A stretch of DNA of 64,000 nucleotides from Schistosoma haematobium (lineage: Eukaryota > Platyhelminthes > Trematoda > Strigeidida > Schistosomatidae): NCBI RefSeq assembly GCF_000699445.3, contig NC_067202.1, forward strand, positions 4,185,458 through 4,249,457, given 5' to 3'. The notes beneath the pieces are model-generated. The model had not been told where the DNA came from, did no database searches, and worked only from the letters and a program-made list of their open reading frames with translations. The translations under genes and the position numbers were made by a program. Positions 21,732 to 32,409 of this stretch are shown here, piece by piece. Numbering within the stretch: position 1 is the stretch's first letter; each line of letters begins with the position of its first letter.

Positions 21732-22637
21732 GTGTCACCGCCTAAGCTGAGCATCCCAAGTGTTGCTGTACGGAAAACAACTGGTGATCTGGTCGCACAG
21801 TCTACCCCCAAGAATGTCCGTCCGGTCATCAAAGAGCCAAGGATTCATAAACGTGCTTCGACCTCCAAACAACAAGGTATTAAACCTGAACGCACCGGAA
21901 AACCTGGGACGACAATAACGGTTCGTGATGACTATCTCATAATCATGAACCTCGTTGACAATCCTGACCTTCCTCTCAGATTGCAGGACAAAAATGATAG
22001 GATGCTCTGGGGAGAATTGAACAAGAAGCTCGAACTTCCAAGAATAGAGCCTTTGACGATCACACGGCTCACTCGGGGAAAGAAATCTAAGCATCAAAAT
22101 CACCCGATGCTACTTCGTGTAACACTCAAGAACGCTACCGACGTAGAGGATGCCTTGCTAGCGAGTCATTTACTGAAATCAGATGGGAATGTAAGAATAC
22201 TGCCTGACATACCGTATTCTGAGCGCAATCTCATCCGGAACATCCCCAAGGAATCTCGCGAGCAGTTTTTCCGCGGAAGGAATATAATCGTGCAAGGTGT
22301 ACCGGAAAACACGGACCCTAATCAAGCAAACTCCGATATCAGGGGATGGAAATTCATCAAACAGTCCTTGAGGCTCAAAAACATACTGACTCAGCATGTG
22401 ACGAGACTAGCCAAGAAGGACGGTGATTTCAGACCCCGGCTAATGAAGATAACTTTCCCATCCTCCCACATGGCAGCTGCAACTCTGGAGGCCTTTCGTG
22501 CCAATAGACGTCGGTTGCCAGCTGGAATCCACATGCACCCGGATAGGCCATATGAAGCTAGGACCAAGCACAAAAGCAAGTTGGAGCTGACCATTCCACT
22601 TGTGGACTGTCTCGATGACAAAAAAACGTGTAAATGA
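21732..22637 (+). CDS. CR1-A ORF1 protein body (301 aa)
   Basis: An uninterrupted frame in the right arm. It is basic with Ser/Thr-rich ends. The central block (LPDIPYSERNLIRNIPKESR, then GRNIIVQGVPENTDPNQANS) resembles the conserved ORF1 core of CR1/Perere-type elements, which bind the element RNA. The C-terminal part (TFPSSHMAAATLEAFRANRR) is again basic. It overlaps the start of the endonuclease frame at 22600 by 38 bp. The left-arm counterpart is frameshifted. Whether it is ever translated is unknown. Confidence 0.65.
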   Translation: MSPPKLSIPSVAVRKTTGDLVAQSTPKNVRPVIKEPRIHKRASTSKQQGIKPERTGKPGTTITVRDDYLIIMNLVDNPDLPLRLQDKNDRMLWGELNKKLELPRIEPLTITRLTRGKKSKHQNHPMLLRVTLKNATDVEDALLASHLLKSDGNVRILPDIPYSERNLIRNIPKESREQFFRGRNIIVQGVPENTDPNQANSDIRGWKFIKQSLRLKNILTQHVTRLAKKDGDFRPRLMKITFPSSHMAAATLEAFRANRRRLPAGIHMHPDRPYEARTKHKSKLELTIPLVDCLDDKKTCK

Positions 22638-23334
22638 CAGGGCCTACCAACTCAGCAAACATTATATAGGTAGACTACCTGTCCATTCACGTAAGGCTCA
22701 AACAGACAAACAGGAAGAAGCTCACGCGTTTCAAATTGAAAGCATGAACGCCGCGAGTCTACCAAACGAAATGGTTGAGCTACGTGAACTTAGCAATACT
22801 CATAAGGCTCATCTGATAGGAATAACTGAAACTTGGACATCCCAGTTCTCGGACCAGGAGTTAGCAGTACCTGGGATGTCTTTGTTTCGCAACGACAGAA
22901 AATCAGAAATTGGGGGTGGAGTAGCCATGTACATACGTTCTTGCTTGGAGGTACACCAAGTTCATAACCTCGAGTTTAACAATCTTGAGGAATCCATGTG
23001 GTGCTCTGTAAGATTGTCTGCTACTTCGAGGTGTCTAGTCGGACTCATATATAGGAAGCCCACCGTCGACATCGAGTACGACAGTCGTATGCTGGAAGAA
23101 CTATCCCGCTCTACTCGTCTCGGTTTCACACACATCCTGATTCTAGGGGACTTTAATCTCCCTAGAGTCAACTTCGCAGAACATACGTATACTGGAGGCG
23201 ATAACTCAATTGAAGCTCGGTTCTTCAACCTCATTGAGGATTTGGGATTATGTGAGGTCGGCAACTCGTTGGAGAAACAGTCAGATACCGTCGCGCTTAG
23301 ACTGTGTATTCACAAACGAAGAATTCCTAGTTGA
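22600..23334 (+). pseudogene. CR1-A AP-endonuclease domain, right arm
   Basis: 244 codons. Visible motifs include GITETW (metal-binding Glu), GGGVAMYI, GLIYRKP and LILGDFNLPR (GDFN). The domain would nick target DNA for target-primed reverse transcription. A one-base change near 23295 shifts the frame before VFTNEEFLVDN, so the C-terminal strand and the SDH motif (GKSDHAVIAF) lie in the next frame. Confidence 0.75.
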
Positions 23335-24013
23335 CAACCTCTCAATCCTGGCTCCCCTGGGAAAAAGCGACCATGCCGTCATAGCCTTCAGTTTTGTCAG
23401 CAAAACTAAGCTAAGGTATCCCACCAATAACTTGCGTTGGAATTTTAAACGGTTGAATGTGCCAGCTCTACGCGACTATCTACAACAGGTGGATTGGGAT
23501 GTTCACCCTCAACTCGATGTGGATGCTCATTGGGACTTCTTACTGCACACGCTCTTATGTGCTACGAACTATTCAGTTCCTCAAACGGTTCCCAAAAGCT
23601 GCAAGCTATCTACAATAATCAAGAACCGTACCCTTCGCCTGCTAATCCGCAAAAGGCACTGTTGGGCGCAATACAAACGAACTGACAACGACGGAGCGTA
23701 CAGGCAATATAAACATATAAGGAACATATGCACGAAGGCTATAAGAGAAGACAGGCTTTAGTACCAGACAAAGCTTATGGACAAATTTGTCTCTAATCTG
23801 AAAAGCTTATTCTGTTATGCAGCCTCTCTTCGTCAAGCCAAAACTGGAGTTTCCCAACTGCTAGGTCTTAACGGTCCGACCAACAACGATGGCGACGCCG
23901 CTAACCTTCTGGTTGAACATTACTCTCAGACATTTCAACCGACCGACATCAACTTTACTGATGACAGTAATCTGCAGTTTCACAGGACTTTCCGAAGTGA
24001 ACCTAAGCGCTGA
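23296..24013 (+). pseudogene. CR1-A endonuclease end and RT linker, right arm
   Basis: The frame holds the SDH motif (GKSDHAVIAFSF), then the basic linker (RNLRWNF-like segment, then KNRTLRLLIRKRHCWAQY). It is interrupted by TAG at 23759-23761 and resumes at once (YQTKLMDKFVSNLKSL) to 24013. The reverse-transcriptase fingers continue in another frame. Confidence 0.7.
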
Positions 24014-24863
24014 CTTGGTGTTCTGGAAACTGCAGCACTTAAGATTAGACACTTCTCCTGGCCCGGATATGGTCCATTCTGCCATACTGAAGGAAGCAGC
24101 CTCAATCCTGGCAACGCCGCTTAGCGTGATGTTCTCCCACTCGCTACGCCGAGGAAAACTAACGGAAGATTGGAAGCTGGCTCACATCACACCAATTTTC
24201 AAAGGAGGTCGGCGCAGCGAACCTTCAAGTTACCAACCGGTGGCTCTTCTCTCAATACCTTCAAAAACCATGGAGTCCCTGATATGCGATGGTATAAATG
24301 ACTATTTACTGTCCTTAAATTTCTTCTCACCCCAACAGCATGGCTTCAGGGAAGGTTACTCTTGTATAACCAACCTGCTGACTGCGGTGGACAGATGGAC
24401 AAGCATCCTCGATCACAAGGGGAAGGTTGGTATCATCTGCCTAGATTTCTCAAAAGCTTTTGGTAAGGTTAACCATACATGTCTTATCAATAAGCTCAAA
24501 CGATTGGGTATCAGACCACTTTTAATTGATCGGCTTACTTCATACCTGAAAAATCGACACTTTAAGGTTTGGGTTAATTTCACTTTATCTCAGGCTATGG
24601 AATGTCCTAGTGGGGTCCCCCAGGGCTCAGTACTAGGACCTCTTCTCTTCTTGATCTACATAAATGATCTTCCTCGACAGGTAACGTCAGGATTATTACT
24701 CTTTGCCGATGATGTTAAACTTTGGAGAGAGATGTGCAATCAAGACGATATACAAGCACTTCAGGAGGATCTGACTCGACTTCAAAGTTGGGCAGACGAT
24801 AACGGACTTACCTTTAACACTTCAAAGTGTAAAGTGGTCCATCTGCGACATATCGCAGACTAA
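23889..24863 (+). pseudogene. CR1-A reverse transcriptase, right arm
   Basis: The frame covers the palm and fingers: SPGPDMVHSAILKE, HITPIFKGG, SYQPVALLSIPSK, the QQHGFREGYSC region, [32 protein letters not shown] and [11 protein letters not shown]. The FADD active site and the first palm Asp (LDF) are kept. The usual FDKV is FGKV here. It ends at TAA 24861-24863 instead of running into the C-terminal domain. Confidence 0.8.
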
Positions 24864-24926
24864 AGTTATAACTTAGGAAACTCCTCTCTAGTAGTATCCC
24901 AAGTCTAAAAAGATTTAGGAGTCCTG

Positions 24927-25511
24927 GTGCTCCATGATTTAAAGTCTTACGCTAACTGTGACAAAAATGCCTTCCGAGCAAACCTTGCAGTGGTAACGTT
25001 GAAGCGCATTTTTGGACAGTTTGACGGAAGAACTTTACATATAATCTCCAATAGTTTCATCCGTCCCCATTTAGAGTACGGAAACATAGTACTTCCTCCC
25101 TCACTCCAAAAGGATAAGGACACTTTGGAGCGTATCCAACGGTGAGCCACGGAATCAGTTCGAGGGCTCAAATTTAAACCTTACGAAGAGCGCCTCCATT
25201 CACTAGACCTTTACCCATTAGAGTATAGACGTCTTAGAGGTGATCTATTAGTGGCTTATAGTATTCTTAACACTTCTGGACATTCTCTTAAACACCTACT
25301 TAAGCTTAGTTCGAACACTAACCTAAGGGGTAACACCCAGAAACTGGAGACACAACATAGCAGAACGGACTGTAGACACAACTTCTACTCCTTAAGAGTT
25401 GTCAAATGCTGGAACTCGCTGCCGGCCGAGCTAGTCCGAGTGACTTCCCAGGAGTCCTTCAAGAGACAACTTGACCTATTCTTAAGGATCAAGGACAGCA
25501 TTATATTATGA
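24927..25511 (+). pseudogene. CR1-A C-terminal domain, right arm
   Basis: Same frame as the reverse transcriptase but beyond in-frame stops at 24861 and near 24907, with another at about 25143. It contains NCDKNAFRANLAVVTLKRIF, the LEYGNIV segment, [11 protein letters not shown], and [19 protein letters not shown]. These are typical of the region after the thumb in CR1-clade polymerases. Confidence 0.75.
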
Positions 25512-25794
25512 TTTGCCAACTTCTTTTTCCTCTTTCATTGTTAACATACCTAGGTGCCTGCCTGGAGGATTTGGTGGTCCATTGCTACTAGACACGGAAG
25601 CCTGTTAAGCGAAAGCTTCTTCTATTCCGTCCACAACCATTTGAACCATTTGGACCATCCCCATTACGCTAGTTGTCCAAAGCTAAGATATTTTTAAATG
25701 GCAGCAAAAGATTAACTGATCAACCCATTAAGGAACAAGAATTTTTTGGTAGAAAGGCTGGAATATTTATAAAACTCATAAGAAAAACAAGTGT

Positions 25795-26560
25795 ACATTG
25801 TGTAGTGCAAAATCATCTACAGATGTTCAAAAGTGTAAATTCACTGATATATACATCTAATGATATATAACCAGTATTATAAGCAGAAATGGGTAGTGTT
25901 TAGTAGTAGAGTCCAGTGTCAGCTGGATGTACTTACCATATGCCGTGATTGATGTTAACCAAGCACCGTTTGCTTCAAATACCGCGCCATCTGTTTGTCT
26001 ACTGTGTTAAGTGGTTCAAAAGGCTGTGGACGGAATAGAAGCTTTCGCTTAACAAGCTTCCGTGTCTAGTAACAATGGATCACTAATAGCTCCAGACAAG
26101 AACCTAGGTATGTTAACGATAATAGGGGAAAAATAAATTGGTAGACCATAATTAGATATTATCCTTAGTCTTTAAGAATAGGTCAAGTTTCCTCTTAAAG
26201 GACTCCTATGAATTTTCCTGGACTAGCTCAGCCGGCAGCGAGCTCCAGCACTTGACAACTCCTAGGGAATAGAAGTTGTGTCTACAGTTTATTATGTCAT
26301 GTCGTATCGCCAGTTTCTGGGTGTTACCCCTCAGTTTTATGTTGAAGCTAAACCTAAGTAGTTAAAATAGCCACTTGCTTGTGTAATAAGGTGAAGCTTA
26401 ATTCATTTTTATCGTTTTTTTCCACTTCTCCATTGGTGTTTAGAACTGCAACTAGTTAGTCTTTTTTTGGCACATATATACATCCTGTGAGGATTGCCTC
26501 GATATGGTCATGTCACAAGCATGTCTTAACAGAGATAGATGGTGACTAGCTGTGGAATCC
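25795..26560 (+). repeat. Interspersed repeat H, copy 2 (interrupted by CR1-A fragment)
   Basis: It matches the repeat at 9685-10570 on both sides of the insertion 26011-26360. GTTAAAATAGCCACT runs directly into TGCTTGTGTAAT at 26361-26385, which is the uninterrupted version of the site occupied by an RTE in copy 1. The copy starts within 30-150 bp of the palindrome's right end. Confidence 0.65.
26011..26360 (-). mobile_element. CR1-A 3' fragment in repeat H
   Basis: It matches the last 350 bp or so of CR1-A in reverse orientation: GGACGGAATAGAAGCTTTCG, the tail AAGCTTCCGTGTCTAGTA, and the C-terminal coding part TTCTGGGTGTTACCCC. GTTAA at 26006-26010 and 26361-26365 is a likely 5-bp target duplication. 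Differences from the palindrome copies are much more numerous, so it is an older insertion or a different subfamily. Confidence 0.78.
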
Positions 26561-28999
26561 CGTGTAAGCTAAACGTACCTGCACCATTCCACTCTGTCCA
26601 TAGTTATTGTGACCTGGTGACAATATTGAGGAAATCTTCAAATGATGCACATGTAGTGACTCACTTTTATCACGAGAACACGATAGGTTTAATGAAAACA
26701 ATTATTATTATTATTATAACCAACTGTACCTGTGCTTGTTTAATGTGCCCTTTGTTTAACTGTGCTAATGACAGCTATATTATGTTTCCATTATTATTCT
26801 TACACTTTGATTGTGACCTTGCGCGAATTCGGATGCGCCCTGTAACCAAGCTTTTATCCTGGCACGATCTCGGTATTCTTTCGATACCACGAGATCGCCA
26901 GCAAATATATCTGGACTTGGTCCATTAACTGCATTTTGATATTTGGCTTCAGGGGGGATTTTATGGATATCCTGTCATGCATTCCTTTTGTAGTGGTGTT
27001 TATAGTCTACCGCGACTCGATGCCACGCTACACACATATGCCGAAAAGGGACTGATTATTTGCAGCACTAAACATCAACGGGAAGATTCAAACAACTCAT
27101 AGAAATGAATTAGTATAACTAGTTTAAGACTCTTTATTAAGAAAATATTGATATACATATAAATAGTGAGGCTAATATATGGTCAAAATAATGAGACTAT
27201 AGTTACATTTTGCCAGTGACAGCTAATTGATAGAAAGTTGTTTATGTTCACGTCTGAAGTTCCGAAATTTGTCTAATTTGTAGACAGTTTTTAAGAGTTT
27301 TCAGTTATGCCACAAACAAATACCTGGTTGAACACTATTTATACCACCATGGTATCATATCAGTTGTTTAATCGGGTAGAAATCTCATAAAGACCATTTT
27401 ACTACGGTATTCATCAAGTTATCGAAATTTACGTTGCTACAAGACAGTAGAATGAGCAAATGTGAAAGTCTTCAGACTGCACTTATGAACTAAAGCCAAA
27501 GATCATCGAAGAAACTCTGAAGATGACACTTGGGTTATAAATGAAAGCCAAATGAAGAACTGAGATTTAGAATTCAGAGTAACCTAGACTAAAACTAGTA
27601 CACCTCAATCCAGATGGTATTCTAGCGGTAAATAAATAGCTCTGTAAGTTTTCGACATCGCATGCTGACCACATTAGTTTTAATGGACTCACCTAGCTGA
27701 AGGCGCTCGGTCATGCATCCGCACCAGATCACGAGTGGGGACGCCGTGCTCAACAACCCCTGCAATCGCTAGCCAGATTAGGTCAGACGTTCCTCGACAT
27801 ACTGATAGCCTATCAAATATATCTTCGAACCTCCTAGCTTCTGTCTTTTGAATCCACTTGGTGGGCACGATTCATATTGGGTGTTACTGGGTAAAGCGTT
27901 GTCAAACTCCGAATACCTGTGACATCTTCAGTATGAATATTACGAAGAGATAATGAATATTATCTCTTTACGTGATAACCATAAGCTTTCTTTTGTTGAC
28001 CTATACCCAAACATCTGATCTCAAGATCAAAAAACCGCGAAACGTCGAAAGGCCATGCAAGTAACAACAGACGCTCAGGCCTGAACACCCTCAACCTTAT
28101 AGTGACATGCGTATTCAGTGATTTTTGTGACGGCAAAATAAAGACCACATTTTTTCTTTAATAATATATATTTCTGCATGTGCAGGTGCACGCCATTTTT
28201 ACAGGCACAATCTATAAATTACAACATTTGTTAGTGCACAACATGCTTCCCAACTTAGTAAGTTTATAGTTGTTATAAAGTAGACCCACAGGGCGCTGTA
28301 AACCTTGACCTTGAGGAGACGCGTACGTCAAGTTTGTTCCAGACGTCAGAAGTCCCATAGCTATGACTTATAAGCAAGATTCTGAAGAAGAAAAGAAGAG
28401 AAACAGAAGAGCAGCAATGCACTTGGATATGAACGCCAAACGTTGCATAACATTGTATAGTAGAACAAACAGAGGTATAATAAATTAGATTAAGTTCATA
28501 TTATCCCTTGTTAAAGTGAAATTAAGTCAGAGGCTCCATATTAGAGAATATATTAATATAGAACATTGAGTTGTGTCGTTTAACAAGTTGGAGTAAGCTC
28601 ACATGAGGGAATGGAAGTCAAGGCCACACTTTTTATGTAACTACATTTTTATTCAATGTCTATTGTTTTTCCGTATCAGTTGTAAACTAAACGATTATAA
28701 TTGTTTGGATATATATATTGATATACTACCGCGTTGGTTGAAATATAAACGCTATCTCCGCCGCCTGTCCTGCTTTAGTCGCCACGGCCTTTGATTGAAG
28801 ATTATAGTGGTTTTATGACATCCTTTTAGGCCCTCCCACACTGTGCTGGATTTTTGGCCCGGATTATTATTAAGTAATACTATTGGATTCAATCTTTCTC
28901 ATTACGCCGTTGGTGCCACCACATGTAGAGGAATATTCGTTAATCAAGTAAACTCATTTGTGGTTGTTATCACAGAGAGCAGCTTACAAGTAACATTCA
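26561..28999. other. Intergenic stretch without a supported gene
   Basis: Only short frames occur. One notable structure is a near-palindrome at 26862-26896 (GATCTCGGTAT...ATACCACGAGATC), able to form a hairpin with one bulge. 27640-27900 is richer in GC than its flanks and may be old repeat sequence with no second copy here. Confidence 0.45.
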
Positions 29000-29195
29000 T
29001 TTCATAACAACCGTTATTATCTTGATTGAGACCATGAACCTATTGGTGTTAAACCACCCTTGGAAACCTGGAAGCGATGGATGGCCGTTTCGTCCTATTG
29101 TGGGACTCCTCAGTAGTGCACATCCACGATCCTGCTCGCAGGATTAGGACTCAGGGCCCTCAGTCTCGCACGCGAACGCTTAACCTCAGAAAACT
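29000..29195 (-). mobile_element. Hammerhead-type SINE with complete ribozyme core
   Basis: On the minus strand a tRNA-like A-box part (GAGGTTAAGCGTTCGCG) is followed by a degenerate B-box region (CCCTGAGTCCTAATCC), then the ribozyme, then a tail with GCTTCCAGGTTTCCAAGGG. It resembles the Sm-alpha family of schistosomes. The flanking 29196-29610 shows no gene. Confidence 0.75.
29066..29136 (-). ncRNA. Hammerhead ribozyme with intact core boxes
   Basis: The minus strand has CTGAGGA (29113-29107), which satisfies CUGANGA. Stem II is GTCC/GGAC around a CACAATA loop, and GAAAC follows (29091-29087) with GGCCATCC after it. Both conserved boxes are present, unlike most other copies in this window. 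Schistosome SINE hammerheads self-cleave and may process tandem transcripts. Activity of this copy is inferred only. Confidence 0.65.
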
Positions 29196-30788
29196 TAACA
29201 ATCTCCAGAACCATTTGTATTGTAACTATAATTTGTTACCTTTTGGTTTACTCATAGACAGACACCTAGGGTTTCGGTATCAACTCTTTTGGTATATTAT
29301 TGATAAACTTGTCTACTGTTATATTTTGAATAAGCTCTTCTGCTGGGATCCACCACAACCTTAATAGAGTTTAAAAACGTGGGATAAAGAACAAAGGCTT
29401 GTGGGGATCCTTTTATCATTAGCCTGGAAAACAGTTTAGACCTGTCCTACAACTTTTGAGGTGAAAAATCTAAAAATATTGTGAGAAAATATCTTATACT
29501 CAAACCCCCTGATATCAAACCCTGCAATTCTGGCCCATATCATAGGTTCTTGAGGTTTAAATTAACTGGTATCCTGCGCTACGTTTTTTGGTGCCAAAAA
29601 TGTGGGGAATCCCTCACCACTTAATTACTCACTTAAGTTCGAGTAACACATGTGAACAGTGTCGGAAACACTACTCTTGAGGTGCATCCTGATTAAAATT
29701 ACTCAAAAGAACCTCGTGAGACGTATATCCGAGATCGGGACATAATTATTTAATAAACCCTACAAATCTCCCATTTCGAAGATATTTTACGACGCTTGCC
29801 AGTGAAAGTCTTTGGAACGTAAAGATATTTTAACCCTACAACTTGATCAACTGATCAAGAAAAATTATAGAAACTCAGGCTGAATGCAGTTGCCTAGCAT
29901 CCAAAATCCAAACACTTAGGACAATCCATATTATCCACTGCTAAATAAGCCTTTAATTTGTGTAAACGCGGACACGTTTGGTGATGCAGCAGCTATTGTC
30001 CTCAACGTTTATACCAGCGACTGGTTCCACTGGAAACGCTTAGTAATTATTACTATAGCTTGACCCGAAATTGATGCAAGCATTCGAAAATATTTGCTTC
30101 TTTCAACTGTACCACCTACTGTTGTGAAAAAATGTTGTTTTTCAAAGAACCTGCATCTGGCGATAAGATGTTAGATAAATTTGAATGATAGAACTATGTG
30201 GTTTCCTTTATCAACAGATAGAACTAAAAGTAGTGTCTTTCTCTCACATTAAATATATTATTCTCTTCCCAGCCGAAATGAATTGTTTGGAAGTCCTTAG
30301 ACGCAACTACTAACATAGGCCAGCGAGGGAAGAACGGCCTATAATGAGGTTTGTTAGTAATAAAAGCTCAAAAAGGAAGTTTCCTCTGTCACCAACCTTC
30401 CAAATGGTAGCGAGCAGGAAACACTTGGAAAACATAATTGCTGGGCTAGTTCTATTTCTGGAAGGAAAAATAGGAAACCGACAACCCAGGTCACGAACAA
30501 TCATCCAGGGCCCCACAATATGTGCAACGTTACTATTATTGCTACTCTAATGAAAGTCAATAGATGGGCATAGATAAAAAATAAGAGGCTAACTGATGTT
30601 GCTAAAGAAAAACCAATTTCACAACAGTGTTTGAGAAGTTAATGACTGATCATAGTGACAGGTCAGTTGTCTTTCATCGAGTCAAGGAGAATGAAAGCTC
30701 AGAGTTCGGAACTCGTTTTAGGCACGACATTGGATTGATAAAACAGCTACTGAACCAGTTAATGCTTTAGGATATCTACGGAGTCACG

Positions 30789-31088
30789 TTGCTAAAGGTT
30801 TATAGAGTAGGTATTCAAATAGGCCTGAAACATAATCAAATCAGGTTGCTTAAAGTAGTACTCGGGACTCCCAATGAACGAGACTTAATACTGAAGACTG
30901 GGCATAGACGAAACGGGTCAGAAGTTTTTGTCCGTAAAAACTTGCCGCTCGTAAACCGTGTAAAGAGACGAGAAGCTGAAAGAAAACTAAAACTTAATCT
31001 AGATGCTGGCGAAAAGGAACTGAAAATTGTTAATGTTCGGGTTGTGAGGCTTCGACAGCAAATGATGCCGGAGCCACTCTGTGTGTAG
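30789..31088 (+). pseudogene. CR1-B ORF1 C-terminal region, unit 1
   Basis: 99 codons with the CR1 ORF1 signature LLKVVLGTPNERDLILK, a VRKNLPLVNRVKRREAERK stretch, and the end LKIVNVRVVRLRQQ. The upstream ORF1 sequence is in other frames. An identical copy lies at 35926-36225. Confidence 0.7.
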
Positions 31089-31394
31089 CACGAAACCATT
31101 TAAGTTGACTTCGGATCTGTTACACAAATGCCGAAAGCTTGCTCAATGGGCAATCAAGGCTAGGTGTACATATAGACTATCAAGCCTGACGTAATCATGG
31201 CCACAACAAGTCAGATAATGCAGTCTACAGGCAGTAGAAAACTTGATTTGGGAGGTTTCACATTAGTAAAAACCGGCAGAATCCAGAAGCGCAAAGGAGA
31301 TGCAGTGGCTCTATTCACTAAGAATACTCCGATTTACCGTTGTCGATAACATATTCAATGAAAGCGAACTTTGTGAATTAGTTATCGCTTGAAA

Positions 31395-31670
31395 TGCAGA
31401 GACAAGAGATGCTGATTGGTTTGACTTGCCTCAGTTCAAACTATGAGTTGGATGGTGTCTTGCTAGATGGTCTCAATAGTTGATTAGGAAGTGGTCAATG
31501 TTTAATCTTAAGAGACTTTAATTCACCTGCAGTAGACTACAAAAACCTGAGGACTCAATTGTTAGAAAATTCTTTCGAATATGAACTAGTTGATGCGGCG
31601 ATCACATGGACTCCAGTGCAACATGTGAAAGAAGCAACTAGTTACGACCCGACTTCGAATCATCCTGAGT
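31395..31670 (+). pseudogene. CR1-B endonuclease C-terminal half, unit 1
   Basis: It corresponds to the 91-codon frame seen in unit 2 (36531). Here a TGA replaces TGG at about 31486, and one base is missing near 31650. Motifs: IGLTCLSSNYELDG, GQCLILRDFNSPAVDY (GDFN has become RDFN). Confidence 0.65.
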
Positions 31671-31994
31671 AGATCTCATATTGATCCATTATAAGGATGA
31701 CGTCACAAACCTCGATTGCATACCATCTCTAGATGAAAGCTATCATTCAGTTCTAAACTTTGACTTCCACATAGTTGTCAAAAACAAGCACGCGTAAGCC
31801 CGACCCAGACCTGACGTCTTGAAAGCAAATGTAAAAGATATTGTGCATTCAACATCCTCAGTAGATTGAATAATAGAGCCAGAGTCTTCAGCAGAAAATG
31901 ATTGGAATGTTTTTCGAAATTTATGCTTAAAAGTTACCCCACCTCATATCCTTTCGACTACAGCAAGGTGTCCGAGAACCTATCCAAGATGGTT

Positions 31995-32409
31995 TGTAGT
32001 GGCATTGGACCATAACCACACAATCTTCAAAGCTGAACACAAGACTACTCAGAAAATAGATATTCAATATTTAGCACGGAGAAACACATAACAATGGAGA
32101 AGGCGCGAAGAATGAATTGAATGGTCTGGAGTTGATCGAGTGGCATGGCTCGGCCGTGCAGACGTGGTCTCTGCTGAATGTTACCTTATATCTTCTATTC
32201 ATATTAAATATATTGTTCTTTCTCTAGCCTAACCTTGTTCTACATCATGTATTGGTAATTGATACGATACAGTGAGTTGGTGTAGTCGATGGTGTGACTT
32301 CCACGTAAGATCTTATAGATTAGGCAGTTATATCATGACAAATCTACAAATTTAGGATTAGGTCTATTATTAGAGCAGTACTAATATAATAGTAGACCAT
32401 AATTCTACA
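31995..32409 (+). repeat. LTR-B LTR1
   Basis: 415 bp, TGTAG...CTACA termini, preceded by GGTT. A TATA-like ATATTAAATATATTG lies near 32206. It carries the G variant in TCGGCCGTGCAG (32151-32162). Confidence 0.88.

Larger units (their letters stand above)
14931..25651. repeat. 10.7-kb palindrome of two head-to-head CR1-A elements
   Basis: The left arm is 14931-21174 and the right arm 21213-25651, separated by a 38-bp spacer (21175-21212). The arms are inverted copies of each other once the LTR-C insertion (17259-19060 plus its 5-bp duplication) is removed. By coordinates the arms are then about 4.43 kb each. I saw only scattered single-base differences, several of them in homopolymer runs. 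Both arms end outside at the CR1 3' tail (ATTTGAACC-like repeats) and inside at the CR1 5' end, so the homology covers essentially one whole element per arm. Confidence 0.9.
21213..25651 (+). mobile_element. CR1-A retrotransposon, right arm (uninterrupted, full length)
   Basis: About 4.4 kb from the 5' end (CACAGTTTACG) to a 3' tail with AACCATTTGAACCATTTGG. The order is PHD finger, ORF1 body, AP endonuclease, linker, reverse transcriptase, C-terminal domain. ORF2 is broken by a frame change near 23295, TAG at 23759-23761, a frame change near 24010, TAA at 24861-24863, a stop near 24907 and TGA near 25143. The element cannot make its own enzymes. The left arm shares the same breaks, so the defects predate the duplication or were carried by a common source copy. 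Confidence 0.88.
29611..31994 (+). mobile_element. CR1-B retrotransposon, ORF1-endonuclease portion (unit 1)
   Basis: A decayed CR1-clade element distinct from CR1-A. ORF1 remnants are at 30789-31088 and endonuclease remnants at 31395-31670. Frames continue brokenly to 31990, where LTR-B is inserted after GGTT. The matching reverse-transcriptase half lies 15 kb away at 47203. Confidence 0.75.

Noticed and set aside
26539..26928. 129-codon plus-strand frame
   Set aside because: It begins inside the end of repeat H, has no recognisable domain and no splice partners. Probably chance.
30836..31099. Minus-strand 87-codon frame (and its copy at 35973)
   Set aside because: Shadow of the CR1-B ORF1 frame on the opposite strand.
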